From contig NZ_NFHL01000005.1 in NCBI RefSeq assembly GCF_002161355.1, positions 1 to 64,000 on the forward strand: a stretch of DNA of 64,000 nucleotides, in the 5' to 3' direction. The DNA comes from Lachnoclostridium sp. An76 (lineage in GTDB: Bacteria > Bacillota > Clostridia > Lachnospirales > Lachnospiraceae). Position 1 is the first letter of the stretch; each line of letters starts with the position of its first letter. The notes below the pieces were generated by a model. That model saw only the letters and a program-made list of their open reading frames with translations. It was not told where the DNA came from and did no database searches. The position numbers and the translations under genes were made by a program. Positions 51,599 through 61,343 of this stretch are shown one piece after another.

Positions 51599-52714
51599 TC
51601 ACACCCCATTTCCGCCAAAATACTTCTGCATAAGTGCCTTGTTCAAAGTTTCCAGTTCATCGAGGCTCTTCTGGATGGTCAATTTTGATTTGTCGATTTC
51701 TCTTACAAACTCCGAAAAATGTTTTTGATTGGTAATGTCAGGTGCTAGCATTTGAATTTTATTCATTGTCGAAATTGGCAATTGTGGTTGCGCAGAACCA
51801 CTTGCTATTTTCTCTTTAACATCTGCAAGTTTCATCTTAAATTGTTCAATAAAGTATACTTCATCCATAACACCTTGCTTCATTCTAAGAATCACCATTC
51901 CTGAATTAATCCTGACATGTTCGTATGGGATTTCATTCGAATAAAAGGCTAAATTTCCTATTGTTCCTCGGGTAGTAAGCACCACATCTCCACGTGTCAA
52001 TTTCCCCTTGCGGAGAGCTTCATCCTTCTCTCTGGATATAAATGTACATGTGTTAAAATTAAATCCTTGTGGAGTAACATTCTTTGCATTAAGAAATAAA
52101 CAATCCCCTTCGTTAGAAAGCTCATCACCTTTCGGATAATTTTTTCCTCTATCACCATCAATAATTTCACATAGCTCTGCCATAGATGCAGTGGCTAGTC
52201 CCATACTATTTACAATTGGATCACCAAACATCTCGACAAATCGGGATTTAATTAAATAGTCTAATTGATTCAACTCTTTTTTACGCAACTGAATAATGTC
52301 GGACACAGTATCTAGTATTTCAACTATTTTATCCTGAGTTACACTATCAGGGTATTTAATACTTGATTGTTTCAGCCACTTAAAATGTCGATTATATCCT
52401 GTATTTGGAATATAGACATTTTTCAATGCATAAAATAAATACCTGTAATTTGCATTTTGCAACTTACATCGTAATATCTTAACCCCATCTGCACCTATAT
52501 AAAATGGTTGATCAATATATTTAAGTATTCTCGTATGATCTCCAAAAATAATTACCGGCAGCTCCGAAAAAAATCCTTCTTTTTTATCAGTATATCCAGC
52601 GATTAACTCTTGACCTTGATCTACAATTAAATATTTCCCTTGTTCTTCATATTCATCCGTTTTTAGCTTGGTTCCATATTTTGTTTTATCTTCAAAGATT
52701 TCACTAAAATCCAT
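51599..52714 (-). CDS. hsdS: Type I restriction specificity subunit HsdS
   Basis: A 371-residue protein with two target-recognition domains (1-125 and 170-315), each followed by a helical spacer: LDTVSDIIQLRKKELNQLDY near 135-154 and the C-terminal LTIQKSLDELETLNKALM. The mid spacer KSRFVEMFGDP is widely conserved and is a typical recombination site in variable hsdS genes. It binds DNA for both HsdM and HsdR. The gene is 13 bp after hsdM. Confidence 0.92.
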   Translation of the reverse strand: MDFSEIFEDKTKYGTKLKTDEYEEQGKYLIVDQGQELIAGYTDKKEGFFSELPVIIFGDHTRILKYIDQPFYIGADGVKILRCKLQNANYRYLFYALKNVYIPNTGYNRHFKWLKQSSIKYPDSVTQDKIVEILDTVSDIIQLRKKELNQLDYLIKSRFVEMFGDPIVNSMGLATASMAELCEIIDGDRGKNYPKGDELSNEGDCLFLNAKNVTPQGFNFNTCTFISREKDEALRKGKLTRGDVVLTTRGTIGNLAFYSNEIPYEHVRINSGMVILRMKQGVMDEVYFIEQFKMKLADVKEKIASGSAQPQLPISTMNKIQMLAPDITNQKHFSEFVREIDKSKLTIQKSLDELETLNKALMQKYFGGNGV

Positions 52715-52727
52715 CACATTTTCATCC

Positions 52728-54194
52728 CTACAAATCCGAATTTAATAATTTTCTCAGTTCCGCCATATTATCCTGTATCTCTTTTTCCAGCTCGTCTATC
52801 CGATCCAGAATCACTTCCGGCGGATCATATTCTACCGGTTCATACACGATTTCTTTGTACTTATTGATAGAAAGATCAAAATCATTCTCCCTGATCTCAT
52901 CTACATCCACAAAAAAGCTCTGTTCTGTCCGTTTTCTTTCTTTTTCATTCTCTCTGTCATGGAACCGTTTGATAATATCTTCGATATCATTTTCTTCAAT
53001 CGGCTGCCGTTTATCATCAAGAGAGTACCCGTCCGCTTTCATGTCATAGAACCATACCTGATCTGTCCCTCCTGCTCCGGTTTTGGTAAATACAAGGATC
53101 GCAGTAGAAACCCCGGCATAAGGTTTGAACACTCCCGAGGGCATGGAGATCACTGCTTCCAATTTGTGATTATCGATGATTTCTTTTCTTATCTGCTTAT
53201 GCGCTTTACTGCTTCCGAATAACACGCCATCCGGCACGATAACCGCTGCCCGTCCTCCGCTTTTCAGCATTCTGATAAATAATGCGAGAAACAGAAGTTC
53301 TGTCTTTTTTGTTTTGCATGCTTTCAGCAGATCAGCCGATACACTTTCATAGTCCAGGCTTCCCTTAAAAGGAGGATTTGCAAGAACAAGCGTATATTTT
53401 TCTTTATCTGTATTATTTTCGGAAAGGCTGTCCCTGTATTCAATCTTCGGATTGTCCACTCCGTGAAGCAGCATGTTCATAGCGCCGATCCTCAGCATTG
53501 TCCGGTCCATATCAAATCCGTAAAACATATCGTTATTAAAGTGTTCCCGCAGTTCTTTATTCAAAAACAGATCAGCTTCATGTTCCCGGAGATATTCCTG
53601 AGCTTCCACAAGAAATCCTGCTGATCCCATAGCAGGATCACAGATAATATCTGACGGATTCGGCTTCACCAGCTCTACCATCATTTTTATAATGTGCCTG
53701 GGCGTACGGAACTGCCCGTTTGTTCCTGCTGTTGCAACTTTTGAGAGAAGATACTCATACAGATCTCCTTTACTGTCCTCTTCTCCCAGTTCCAGTCCAT
53801 CGATTCCATCGATCAATTTCGTCAGCATAGCAGGCGTCGGAATTTTAAAAATCGCGTCTCCCATATATTTGCTGTATGCGGATTCCCCATCCCCATGAAG
53901 ATTTTTGATAAAAGGAAACACTCCGTTAAGGACAATATCGTATATCTCCTGAGCGTCACCGAGATTTTTAAATCTGCTCCAGCGATATTTCTGGCACTCT
54001 TCCGTGAAAATTCCCTGGTACTCTATACCGAGAAAGCTCGCTTCATTTTCTCTTATAGTCTCTGTCTCATCCAATTGCTTTATGAACAACAGATAGGTAA
54101 ACTGTTCGATCACTTCCAGGGGATTTGTAATGCCTCCTGTCCAAAAAACTTCCCATATTTTATCTACTTTGTTTCTTACTTCGCCTGTAATCAT
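52728..54194 (-). CDS. hsdM: Type I restriction DNA methyltransferase subunit HsdM
   Basis: A 488-residue N6-adenine methyltransferase. It has an HsdM_N helical domain (1-130), SAM-binding motif I DPAMGSAGFL near 186-195, and catalytic motif IV NPPF near 273-276. It methylates the HsdS target. It begins the restriction locus. A -10-like element lies upstream in the divergent region shared with the metallo-beta-lactamase gene. Confidence 0.95.
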   Translation of the reverse strand: MITGEVRNKVDKIWEVFWTGGITNPLEVIEQFTYLLFIKQLDETETIRENEASFLGIEYQGIFTEECQKYRWSRFKNLGDAQEIYDIVLNGVFPFIKNLHGDGESAYSKYMGDAIFKIPTPAMLTKLIDGIDGLELGEEDSKGDLYEYLLSKVATAGTNGQFRTPRHIIKMMVELVKPNPSDIICDPAMGSAGFLVEAQEYLREHEADLFLNKELREHFNNDMFYGFDMDRTMLRIGAMNMLLHGVDNPKIEYRDSLSENNTDKEKYTLVLANPPFKGSLDYESVSADLLKACKTKKTELLFLALFIRMLKSGGRAAVIVPDGVLFGSSKAHKQIRKEIIDNHKLEAVISMPSGVFKPYAGVSTAILVFTKTGAGGTDQVWFYDMKADGYSLDDKRQPIEENDIEDIIKRFHDRENEKERKRTEQSFFVDVDEIRENDFDLSINKYKEIVYEPVEYDPPEVILDRIDELEKEIQDNMAELRKLLNSDL

Positions 54195-54259
54195 GTATTT
54201 TCCCTCTTCAATCAGTCTTTTCTCTTCGATTCATTCTATCATAAAATCCCTTCCCGTGC

Positions 54260-54265
54260 TACAAT
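54260..54265 (+). promoter_or_regulatory. Extended -10 of the metallo-beta-lactamase-fold gene
   Basis: TGCTACAAT with the -10 at 54260-54265, 45 bp before the start; no good -35 is present (TATCAT at 17 bp). Confidence 0.4.
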
Positions 54266-54309
54266 GGACAGGTATCTGAAAAAATCCCAGACAAAGAGAG
54301 GTTTACAGA

Positions 54310-56964
54310 ATGAAATTACATTTTTTAGGCGGCGCCATGGAGATTGGCGGAAGCTGTATATATCTGAACATAGCAGGGAAGCGGATCCTTATGGACTGCG
54401 GGATCCGGCAGTCCGGGACAAAAGATCCCCTCCCCGACTTTGCAGTTATCCAGGCGCATGGCGGGCTGGACGCGATCCTGGTCAGTCATGCCCACATGGA
54501 TCATATCGGAACGCTCCCGCTCATCAGCAAAGCATATCCGGATGCGCGGATCTATATGACCGCCATGTCTGCGGATCTGACGAGAGTCCTTCTCTACGAC
54601 AGCCTGAAGATCATGAATTACCGTGAAGATGAGATCCCACATTACACAGAGCAGGATGTCCTCTCTATGTTAAACCGCATCACCCCCGTCAGGTATCAGA
54701 CCGCCATGCAGATATCTGACGGCTTTACCGTCACCTTCTATCCGGCGGGGCATATCGCAGGCGCGGCCTGCATGAATATCATGACAGATGAGGGCACTGT
54801 TTTTTACTCCGGAGACTTTTCCTCTTTCTCCCAGCGCACTATTGAGGGGATCCACATTCCCAAACTGCGGCCCGACGTCTCTATTGTGGAGACGACCTAC
54901 GGCACCAGGCTCCACTCGAACCGCCAGGTAGAAGAGCGCAGGCTTGTCTCCCTGGTCAGCGAATGCGTAAAAAGCAGGCAGAAGATCCTGATCCCCTGCT
55001 TTGCCCTCGGCAGGGCACAGGAAGTCCTGCTGATCCTGCGCGCTGCCATCCAGAACGGGGATATTCCCGCTGTGCCCGTATATGTGGACGGCATGGTCCG
55101 GGACATCAACGCCATGTACACGCGCAACCCCACCTTCCTGAAAAACGCACTTGCCAGAAGGATACTGAAAGGGAACGAGCCATTCTACACAAAGGAGATC
55201 CAGCCGGTGGCGCCAAACCAGAAGCGTGATGAACTTCTCGCAGGCAGCGACCCGGTGATCATCGTCTCCAGTTCCGGCATGCTAACCGGCGGTCCCAGCG
55301 CACAGTATGCCCAGAAGCTTGTCTCCTCGGAAAACGCCTGCATCATCATCACCGGCTATCAGGATGAAGAGTCGCCGGGAAGGCAGCTTCTGAACCTGCT
55401 GGGCTCCTCTCCCGTCCCCGGATCTGTCCCGGGAAATGCCTCATCAGAAGATACAGCAGCAGGGATCATGCTCCCGGAGAGGAAGCTCACCCTCAACGGG
55501 ACTTCCTGTCCGGTCAGATGCCGCATCGAGCAGGTCGGACTCTCGGCACACGGCGATAAGGCTGAGATCACTGCGCTTTTGGATCGTCTCTCCTCCCGCC
55601 GCGTTTTCCTTGTGCATGGAAACGAAGACGTGATCCATGAACTGGGAAACGAGCTCGCTTCAGAGGATTTCCGGCGGCATGTATATCTCCCTGAATGCGG
55701 ACAGGAATACGAAGTCACGCTCCACACAAAACGAAAGCAGCTCTCCTTTGTCCCTACATTTACCATGCAGAAAGCCCGGGCATTCTCTGCCGATGACGCG
55801 GAGCTTCTGTGGGATTATTGGAGAGAACACTATCCGGGAAAGCGGTTTCCCGTCTCCCAGATCGCATTCATCTGGTACGGGAAAAAGATAACCGATGACA
55901 CTGTCCTCCAGGAAATGCAGGACATCCTTCTGGACAGCATCTATTTTTCTCCGAACATGCGCCAGCTCTTTCTCTTTGAAACAAATACAGAGGAAGACGT
56001 GGCCGGGGCGCTGGCGCCGAAAGAATTGACGATCCAGGACATCGAAGCTTATATCCGGAAGATTTTTACCGGTTGTGGTTACCGCAGGATCGGATATCAT
56101 ACAGACGCGAAAAAAGTGCTTCTCCTCTTTGACTATCCGGACAGCCTGGACACAGAAGATTTTAACCGCCGGGCACAGCAGTTTGAGGATGAAACAGGAT
56201 GGACGGCAGCCGTCAACCCTTCGATGAACCACAGCGCGGCAGGCAGTCTCCTGCATACGCTTTTTTCAGACAGGCTCGGAAAGATTTCCTATTACAGCGA
56301 GCGGAAAAGTTATGCGGTCAGCCTGACTGCCTCCTCAGAAAACGACGAAGCAGCGGGAGCCGAATTCTGCAGGACGACCGGATGGTCCCTGACCATAAAC
56401 GGGCATCTGTACGGCAAAACCGGGCTCGCGGCAGCCGGCGCGCCTGTCGGCTGCAATACGTCACCCGGAAGCACAGCAGCCGGGGCCGGGGATCCGGGCG
56501 CCGGGATCAGCACAGACAAAAAGAGCGAGTTCATTCCTGCCTCTGATTCCTCCGGTCCGATCGAACAGAATCTTGCCCTTTCCTGCATTGACTATGAATT
56601 TGCTTCTGTTCCCGGCAGACCTGAAAAGAAGGGCCTGAAACAGGACCCTCAGGGGAAATATATCGAACTTAGCTTTCTGTCGCCTGAAATCGGGTTCCGC
56701 TCCCGTGATGTAATTCAGAGGTGTGCAGACCAGACCGGATGGCGCATCCGCATCGCGGACAAGGTCAACCAGATGACTCTCTCCCAGAATGCGGTAAGCC
56801 TCTGCGCGAAGTACGGGATCAGCCTGAAAAAGAATCCGTCTTATCTCCCCATGGAGAAGGCGATCGCACTTAAGCCCGCCGCTGAAACCAATCCGGAAAC
56901 AATCGCGGAAATACAGAAGGAATTCTTCGAAAAGACAGGCTGCGCCTGTACGTTTTCCCTGTAG
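54310..56964 (+). CDS. Beta-CASP metallo-beta-lactamase-fold ribonuclease-like protein with long C-terminal extension
   Basis: An 884-residue protein. Residues 1-440 are a complete CPSF/RNase-like MBL plus beta-CASP unit: HAHMDH (60-65), GHIAG (147-151), SGDF (167-170), VETTYG, SSSGMLTGGP (320-329), SAHGD (412-416) and HGNED (436-440). All metal-binding residues are present, so it is probably a zinc-dependent RNA endo/exonuclease. Residues 441-884 match no domain I know; they contain a proline/glycine/alanine-rich low-complexity stretch at about 720-745. AGAGAGG precedes ATG 54310. Confidence 0.82.
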   Translation: MKLHFLGGAMEIGGSCIYLNIAGKRILMDCGIRQSGTKDPLPDFAVIQAHGGLDAILVSHAHMDHIGTLPLISKAYPDARIYMTAMSADLTRVLLYDSLKIMNYREDEIPHYTEQDVLSMLNRITPVRYQTAMQISDGFTVTFYPAGHIAGAACMNIMTDEGTVFYSGDFSSFSQRTIEGIHIPKLRPDVSIVETTYGTRLHSNRQVEERRLVSLVSECVKSRQKILIPCFALGRAQEVLLILRAAIQNGDIPAVPVYVDGMVRDINAMYTRNPTFLKNALARRILKGNEPFYTKEIQPVAPNQKRDELLAGSDPVIIVSSSGMLTGGPSAQYAQKLVSSENACIIITGYQDEESPGRQLLNLLGSSPVPGSVPGNASSEDTAAGIMLPERKLTLNGTSCPVRCRIEQVGLSAHGDKAEITALLDRLSSRRVFLVHGNEDVIHELGNELASEDFRRHVYLPECGQEYEVTLHTKRKQLSFVPTFTMQKARAFSADDAELLWDYWREHYPGKRFPVSQIAFIWYGKKITDDTVLQEMQDILLDSIYFSPNMRQLFLFETNTEEDVAGALAPKELTIQDIEAYIRKIFTGCGYRRIGYHTDAKKVLLLFDYPDSLDTEDFNRRAQQFEDETGWTAAVNPSMNHSAAGSLLHTLFSDRLGKISYYSERKSYAVSLTASSENDEAAGAEFCRTTGWSLTINGHLYGKTGLAAAGAPVGCNTSPGSTAAGAGDPGAGISTDKKSEFIPASDSSGPIEQNLALSCIDYEFASVPGRPEKKGLKQDPQGKYIELSFLSPEIGFRSRDVIQRCADQTGWRIRIADKVNQMTLSQNAVSLCAKYGISLKKNPSYLPMEKAIALKPAAETNPETIAEIQKEFFEKTGCACTFSL

Positions 56965-56993
56965 GATCCCATAACTGCAGGATCCCATAAAAA

Positions 56994-57033
56994 CATGCAG
57001 CCGGAAGCCCTGAACAAGACTTCCGGCTGCATG
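56994..57033. terminator. Bidirectional terminator between convergent genes
   Basis: CATGCAGCCGGAAG (56994-57007) pairs perfectly with CTTCCGGCTGCATG (57020-57033). CTTTTG follows on the plus strand and TTTTTATGG on the minus strand. It lies between the MBL gene and the wall phosphatase gene. Just before it, AGGATCCCATAA occurs twice. Confidence 0.85.
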
Positions 57034-57084
57034 CTTTTGATTAATAAAATATATCTCTCAAAACACTTCTCTTAATTTTACTGT

Positions 57085-60000
57085 CTATCTGTCGGATCTT
57101 CTGCGTCCGGCCATCACTGCCATCCCTGTTGCTGCCGCCGCGGCAAAAACAAACATGCAGCATACGCCCGCAAAATTCTGGTCTCCTGTCTTCGGAGCAT
57201 CCTTTCCGGCGTCTTTATCCGCTTCTCCGCTGCCCGGCTGATCCTGGCCCTCTCCCGGCTCCTGACTGCCGCCCGGTTCCTGTCCGCCCGGCTTATGCGT
57301 ATCATCCGGGTCTTCTTCTCCCGGCTGTCCGCCCGGTTCCTGAGCCGTGCCCTCTGTCAGCCTGTAAGCCGCCACAGTGCCGGACACCTCGCAGGACGCC
57401 AGCAGATACGCATTTCCGTCCGCGCTGTCCACCGCCGGGATAAAGCACAGCCCCTCCGGAGAATCATCCCCGGCGATATCCTGGCTGAAATCTCTGGAAT
57501 TGATATAATTCACAAAGCTGCTCTGCTCCGGCTCCGTGATGTCATATACCATCACTCCGCCGACTCTCTCAAGCCCCACAAAAGCATAGGTCTTCTCTCC
57601 CACGGTCCCCACTGTGACACTCTCCACCTCAGGTCCCTTCTTTCCGGAACGGTCATCCATGGTCTTGTCGTCATTGGAACAGTTGAAGTTCTCCGGTACA
57701 TAGACAGCTGTCTTTTCCTCAAACTCACTGCCGCTGTCATACACTTCCGTGATCCCGTTTTCATCTGCCCTGTATACTGTGAAGGAACGGCCGCCGAAGA
57801 GATAGTCCAGGCCTTCATCCAGCCCGTCATAGTCACTGCTGTCAAAGAACACGACCTTGCCTGTGAGGCCGCTGTTCTCCGCTGTGATCTTTCCGCTCGG
57901 GGAAGTCTCTCCGTCCTTGAAGTTACGCTCTGTTTCGTTCAGATAATCGCCCCATTCTCTGGAATCGCCCTCATTCGCCGTCACAAGGTAATCCACCCCG
58001 TCTGCGCTGTACAGCGCGATGCTGTCCGGCATGCGGATCCCCCTCAATGAGCCGTAAGTTTTCGGATCGTATGCCTCGTCCTTTTTATCAATGTCCACCG
58101 CCACTTTGCTGTGGTCCTCATATCCCGCGGAATAGATCCCTGTTACCTCAGCGCTGTCAAGATCGATCACTGCGATCGCGTTTGCCTCCTGGAGCGTTAC
58201 GTACGCCGTGTCATTTCCCGCCGCGATATATTCCGGTTCCAGATCCTCGGACGGATCCGCGCCTTTTTTCAGGATAATGCCTGCGTCTGTCAGTTCCTTC
58301 CGCTCTTTTGCACTGTCATATGCAGTGAAATCCGCGTTCACCGCCGTGCCGTCCTCTATATTGATCACGGTCACCGTACCTGCCGGGTCTGCGGCGCCGT
58401 CCGCGTACCCTTCCCTCGGCTCTCCTTCATTTGCAGTGAGGATCTTTGTGTCATCCGGGGTAAATGTCACCATATCCGGCTGCACACCTGTCTCATATGC
58501 CTCCGCAAATGTCAGTGTGCCGTCCTCATTACATGTAAACACTGCCACGCGCCCGTTGTCCGCATATCCTGCCGCCTGCACAGCCACAGCAAGCTTTGAC
58601 CCGTCCGCCGAGACAGCGACCGAAGTCATATCGCCATAGGCAAAGCCTTCACAGTTCTCCTCCACAAGGGACTTTACATCGATATCATTCCCGTCCAGGA
58701 GATCCACATTTTCACTGTCCGCCATATCTTTCAGTGCGATCGCTGTCAGGTTCCCTGTCTGGCCGTTGACTGCATATGCCCATCCGGTCTCTGTATTATA
58801 GTCAACGATCTCCATCACTCCGCCGTCCGCATTGGACATCCCGGCGTCATAGCGCGCATCCTGGATCAGGTCCAGAGAAGCCTTTCCGTTTTCTTCCCCT
58901 GTGGTCTTCTCCCCGCCGTCCGCATTCTTTGCCACACTGAAAGAGTCGATCAGCTCACTGTCCGGGTCCGCACTGTCTCCCGCCAGGTTGTACACATTTA
59001 CGGAAATCTTATTTCCCTTTACATCAAACACCGCGTAGCTCGGACTGTACTCCTGGTTCCACTCCTGATTGCCGTAGGGAAGGTTCCCTGCCAGATATTC
59101 CGCGGATCCAGTCTCCCCGTTCGCAAGGCGCGGATAATCCGCATTATTCGTCTTGTCCAGAGAGGCAAACGGAGTGTAATACTGCATGTCAGAGCAGCAG
59201 TTTCCCGTCAGATAGATCGTCCCGTCCGGGTCATGGAATGTATCGAGACGCTCTGCATTTCTCTCACCGTTCTTGAGCACATAGCTTCTGGAATACACGT
59301 GGTCATGTCCGCCGAGGACAAAATCCACGTCAAACTCATCCATCACCTGCTCAAATCCCGCGTCCACATAATTCTCAATATCAGAATCCGCCGCATGTTT
59401 TGCGACTGTCTGCGTAGATTTGTGATGCGTTACGATCAGCCAGTCATACTGGCCCGCATACTCGGAAACCGCCGCATTCATGGTCGTCCGGAAGTTCTCC
59501 ACCATTGCCTCTGCCTCGGAATTGTCCTTTGACGCGCTGGGAACGCTGGCGTTCCCGGCATTCTCCCCGTCATTTCCGCCCGGATACGCCCCGGTGTTCA
59601 GAGTAACGAAAAGAACATTGTCATAGAGGTAATAATAATTGCCTTTTGTCTCCATCTCGCGGCGCTCTGTGAAATCGTACTGCCCTTCCGCATTCGGGGT
59701 CACTCCGTTCGACTCAGAATTACCAGCAATCTCATCTGCTGTCGCCTGGATATAATTCCCATGGCTCTGGCTTGTCCCATTGTTCTGTCCGCGGAATGTG
59801 GTCTTTACCTGTTCCAGCACGCCGTCCTCATCCATTCCTGCCACAGACATCTCATTGGGCAGGTTAAAATGATCTGCGAACATATAGTGCCTGTCATGGT
59901 TTCCCACTGCCGGCGCATATGCGACCGAGGCCATCTCTTCCGGGGCAAAGAACGCCGCGTACTCGCTCGATTTCCCCCAGCTCTGGTCCTCCACCTGGTC

Positions 60001-60648
60001 TCCCGCTGACACGACAAGGTTCACGCCTTCTTCCGTCAGCTTCTCCATCATGGACGCCCAGCCGGTCTGATTCGTCCCGTCTGCGGGATTCCATCCCTGA
60101 TCGTCATTGGACTGATCCTCCTTGATCTGCGGATCACTGGTAAACCCGAACCGGAAGCCGTCCGTACCTGCCGTGGTATATGTATATCCCCCGAGCCAGG
60201 ACGCGCCGCCGTCATACGAGATCTGATAAGTATACGCCGTCTCCGGTTCCAGGCCATCCACACTCGCCTTGCATACCATGAGCCCGGTATCTGTATATTT
60301 CCCTGTATCCAGCTTTGTCGGCGCTGTCAGGGCACTCACGGAAGCTTCCGCCGTAATCTCCCCCGCCGCGCTGCTGAACTTCACCACCGCACGCTCCGTG
60401 CCTGCCGGAGCATACCAGTTCAGGTTGACGGATGCCTCCGTCTCTCCAGGCTGCAGTGTCAGGTAGCTGATGTCTGCTGTCCCGTTTTTCACTTCCGGCG
60501 CCGCTGTCTCAGATCCCGACATCCCTGCTGATCCCGCCGTCCCTGCTAATCCCGCCGGTCCGGGCTCTGCCGATACCAGGATCCCCTGGGCACATATCAT
60601 GGCCGCTGCAAGGGTAAATGCCGCAGTTCTCTTCCAACTGTTTTTCAT
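57085..60648 (-). CDS. Secreted wall-anchored phosphatase (purple-acid-phosphatase-like + choice-of-anchor I)
   Basis: An 1187-residue exported protein with a signal peptide (1-27, KRTAAFTLAAAMICAQG), then an Fn3/PAP N-terminal domain (50-160) and a metallophosphoesterase (GDQVED, VGNHDRHY, THH, GGHDHVYS; 165-520). A choice-of-anchor I beta-propeller-like domain follows (LVTANEGDSREWGDY; 600-1110), then a Pro/Gly/Glu-rich linker, and a sorting signal APKTGD + hydrophobic helix + RRR at the end. It would hydrolyse phosphate esters outside the cell and be fixed to the wall by sortase. GGAGGAG precedes ATG 60648. PhoP-like boxes upstream place it in the phosphate regulon. Confidence 0.85.
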   Translation of the reverse strand: MKNSWKRTAAFTLAAAMICAQGILVSAEPGPAGLAGTAGSAGMSGSETAAPEVKNGTADISYLTLQPGETEASVNLNWYAPAGTERAVVKFSSAAGEITAEASVSALTAPTKLDTGKYTDTGLMVCKASVDGLEPETAYTYQISYDGGASWLGGYTYTTAGTDGFRFGFTSDPQIKEDQSNDDQGWNPADGTNQTGWASMMEKLTEEGVNLVVSAGDQVEDQSWGKSSEYAAFFAPEEMASVAYAPAVGNHDRHYMFADHFNLPNEMSVAGMDEDGVLEQVKTTFRGQNNGTSQSHGNYIQATADEIAGNSESNGVTPNAEGQYDFTERREMETKGNYYYLYDNVLFVTLNTGAYPGGNDGENAGNASVPSASKDNSEAEAMVENFRTTMNAAVSEYAGQYDWLIVTHHKSTQTVAKHAADSDIENYVDAGFEQVMDEFDVDFVLGGHDHVYSRSYVLKNGERNAERLDTFHDPDGTIYLTGNCCSDMQYYTPFASLDKTNNADYPRLANGETGSAEYLAGNLPYGNQEWNQEYSPSYAVFDVKGNKISVNVYNLAGDSADPDSELIDSFSVAKNADGGEKTTGEENGKASLDLIQDARYDAGMSNADGGVMEIVDYNTETGWAYAVNGQTGNLTAIALKDMADSENVDLLDGNDIDVKSLVEENCEGFAYGDMTSVAVSADGSKLAVAVQAAGYADNGRVAVFTCNEDGTLTFAEAYETGVQPDMVTFTPDDTKILTANEGEPREGYADGAADPAGTVTVINIEDGTAVNADFTAYDSAKERKELTDAGIILKKGADPSEDLEPEYIAAGNDTAYVTLQEANAIAVIDLDSAEVTGIYSAGYEDHSKVAVDIDKKDEAYDPKTYGSLRGIRMPDSIALYSADGVDYLVTANEGDSREWGDYLNETERNFKDGETSPSGKITAENSGLTGKVVFFDSSDYDGLDEGLDYLFGGRSFTVYRADENGITEVYDSGSEFEEKTAVYVPENFNCSNDDKTMDDRSGKKGPEVESVTVGTVGEKTYAFVGLERVGGVMVYDITEPEQSSFVNYINSRDFSQDIAGDDSPEGLCFIPAVDSADGNAYLLASCEVSGTVAAYRLTEGTAQEPGGQPGEEDPDDTHKPGGQEPGGSQEPGEGQDQPGSGEADKDAGKDAPKTGDQNFAGVCCMFVFAAAAATGMAVMAGRRRSDR

Positions 60649-60694
60649 AACTATCTCCTCCGTGCTTTTTTCTGTTCCATTTGCTGCCGAGGAG

Positions 60695-60748
60695 ATTATA
60701 TATGCAGAATGTAAAATCTTATGGCATATTTTATTTAATCTATGTTAA
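60695..60748 (-). promoter_or_regulatory. Promoter and PhoP-like boxes of the wall phosphatase gene
   Basis: Minus strand TATAAT (60695-60700), TTTACA (60710-60715) and TTAACA (60743-60748). The two hexamers are 33 bp apart, three 11-bp steps, with degenerate repeats between. The motif is the same as upstream of pstS. Confidence 0.65.
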
Positions 60749-60784
60749 AACAAAGCAACTGATAACCGGAAGAGAAACTCTCTG

Positions 60785-61123
60785 TCATTTCTCTCTTCTG
60801 CGAAGCATCCGCAGCGGAAGGAGCACCGTCACCGCCACCGCAAGCGCACCGCCGATGATCAGCACAGCCGTGCCCGCTGCATTCCCCGCGCCAGCCGAGA
60901 TCAGGAAACGGGGAACCAAAAGGAATACCACTGTAAAGAGCATGCACAGCTTCCCGCAGACACCATTGGCATATTCCCAGGTTTCTTTACTTTTCATCGC
61001 TTCTTTTACATGGTACCCGGCCTTCATATCAGGATAAGAAGAGCGGCTGCGCAGCACAACGATCCCCGCCGCCGCAAAGATCAGGGCAAGTATATGATAG
61101 ATAACGATCAGGATTTCACTCAT
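60785..61123 (-). CDS. SdpI/YhfL-like small membrane protein
   Basis: A 112-residue protein with an N-terminal helix (EILIVIYHILALIFAAAGIVVL), the SdpI block PDMKAGYHVKEAMKSKETWEYAN near 30-52 and two further helices. SdpI proteins give immunity to a toxic peptide in Bacillus, but most relatives are uncharacterised. ATG 61123 with GAGGAAG upstream is chosen; the frame is open to 61315, but residues before it look like a remnant of another protein. Confidence 0.75.
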   Translation of the reverse strand: MSEILIVIYHILALIFAAAGIVVLRSRSSYPDMKAGYHVKEAMKSKETWEYANGVCGKLCMLFTVVFLLVPRFLISAGAGNAAGTAVLIIGGALAVAVTVLLPLRMLRRREK

Positions 61124-61255
61124 ATTGTTTTCTTCCTCGTATACGGTATAACCGTCTTTCCATATGTCTTTACGGCTGATATAAAAAATATACCGTTCCG
61201 GGAGCTCACTGTAATCCCGGCCCTTTCTCAGGGTTTCTTTTTTCTTATCAGTCAT
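61124..61255 (-). pseudogene. Rpn-family nuclease remnant fused in frame upstream of the SdpI gene
   Basis: The translated sequence KGRDYSELPERYIFYISRKD followed by IWKDGYTVYEEENN matches the middle of Rpn-family nucleases (ELPExYVIYISxxDIxxxGxTVYH). Only about 40 residues remain and there is no own start or active site. The match is from memory of the family pattern. Confidence 0.45.
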
Positions 61256-61343
61256 ATTGTATCTTTCGGCTGCGATGATACAAGCTGGGTATATTTTAGC
61301 ATATGGATTTTCCAATGTAAATTGCTATGGATTTACATTATGT

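Noticed and set aside
48960..52714. Invertible hsdS shufflon
   Set aside because: A recombinase is present, but only one hsdS gene and no inverted copies of its conserved spacer are visible between hsdM and hsdR.
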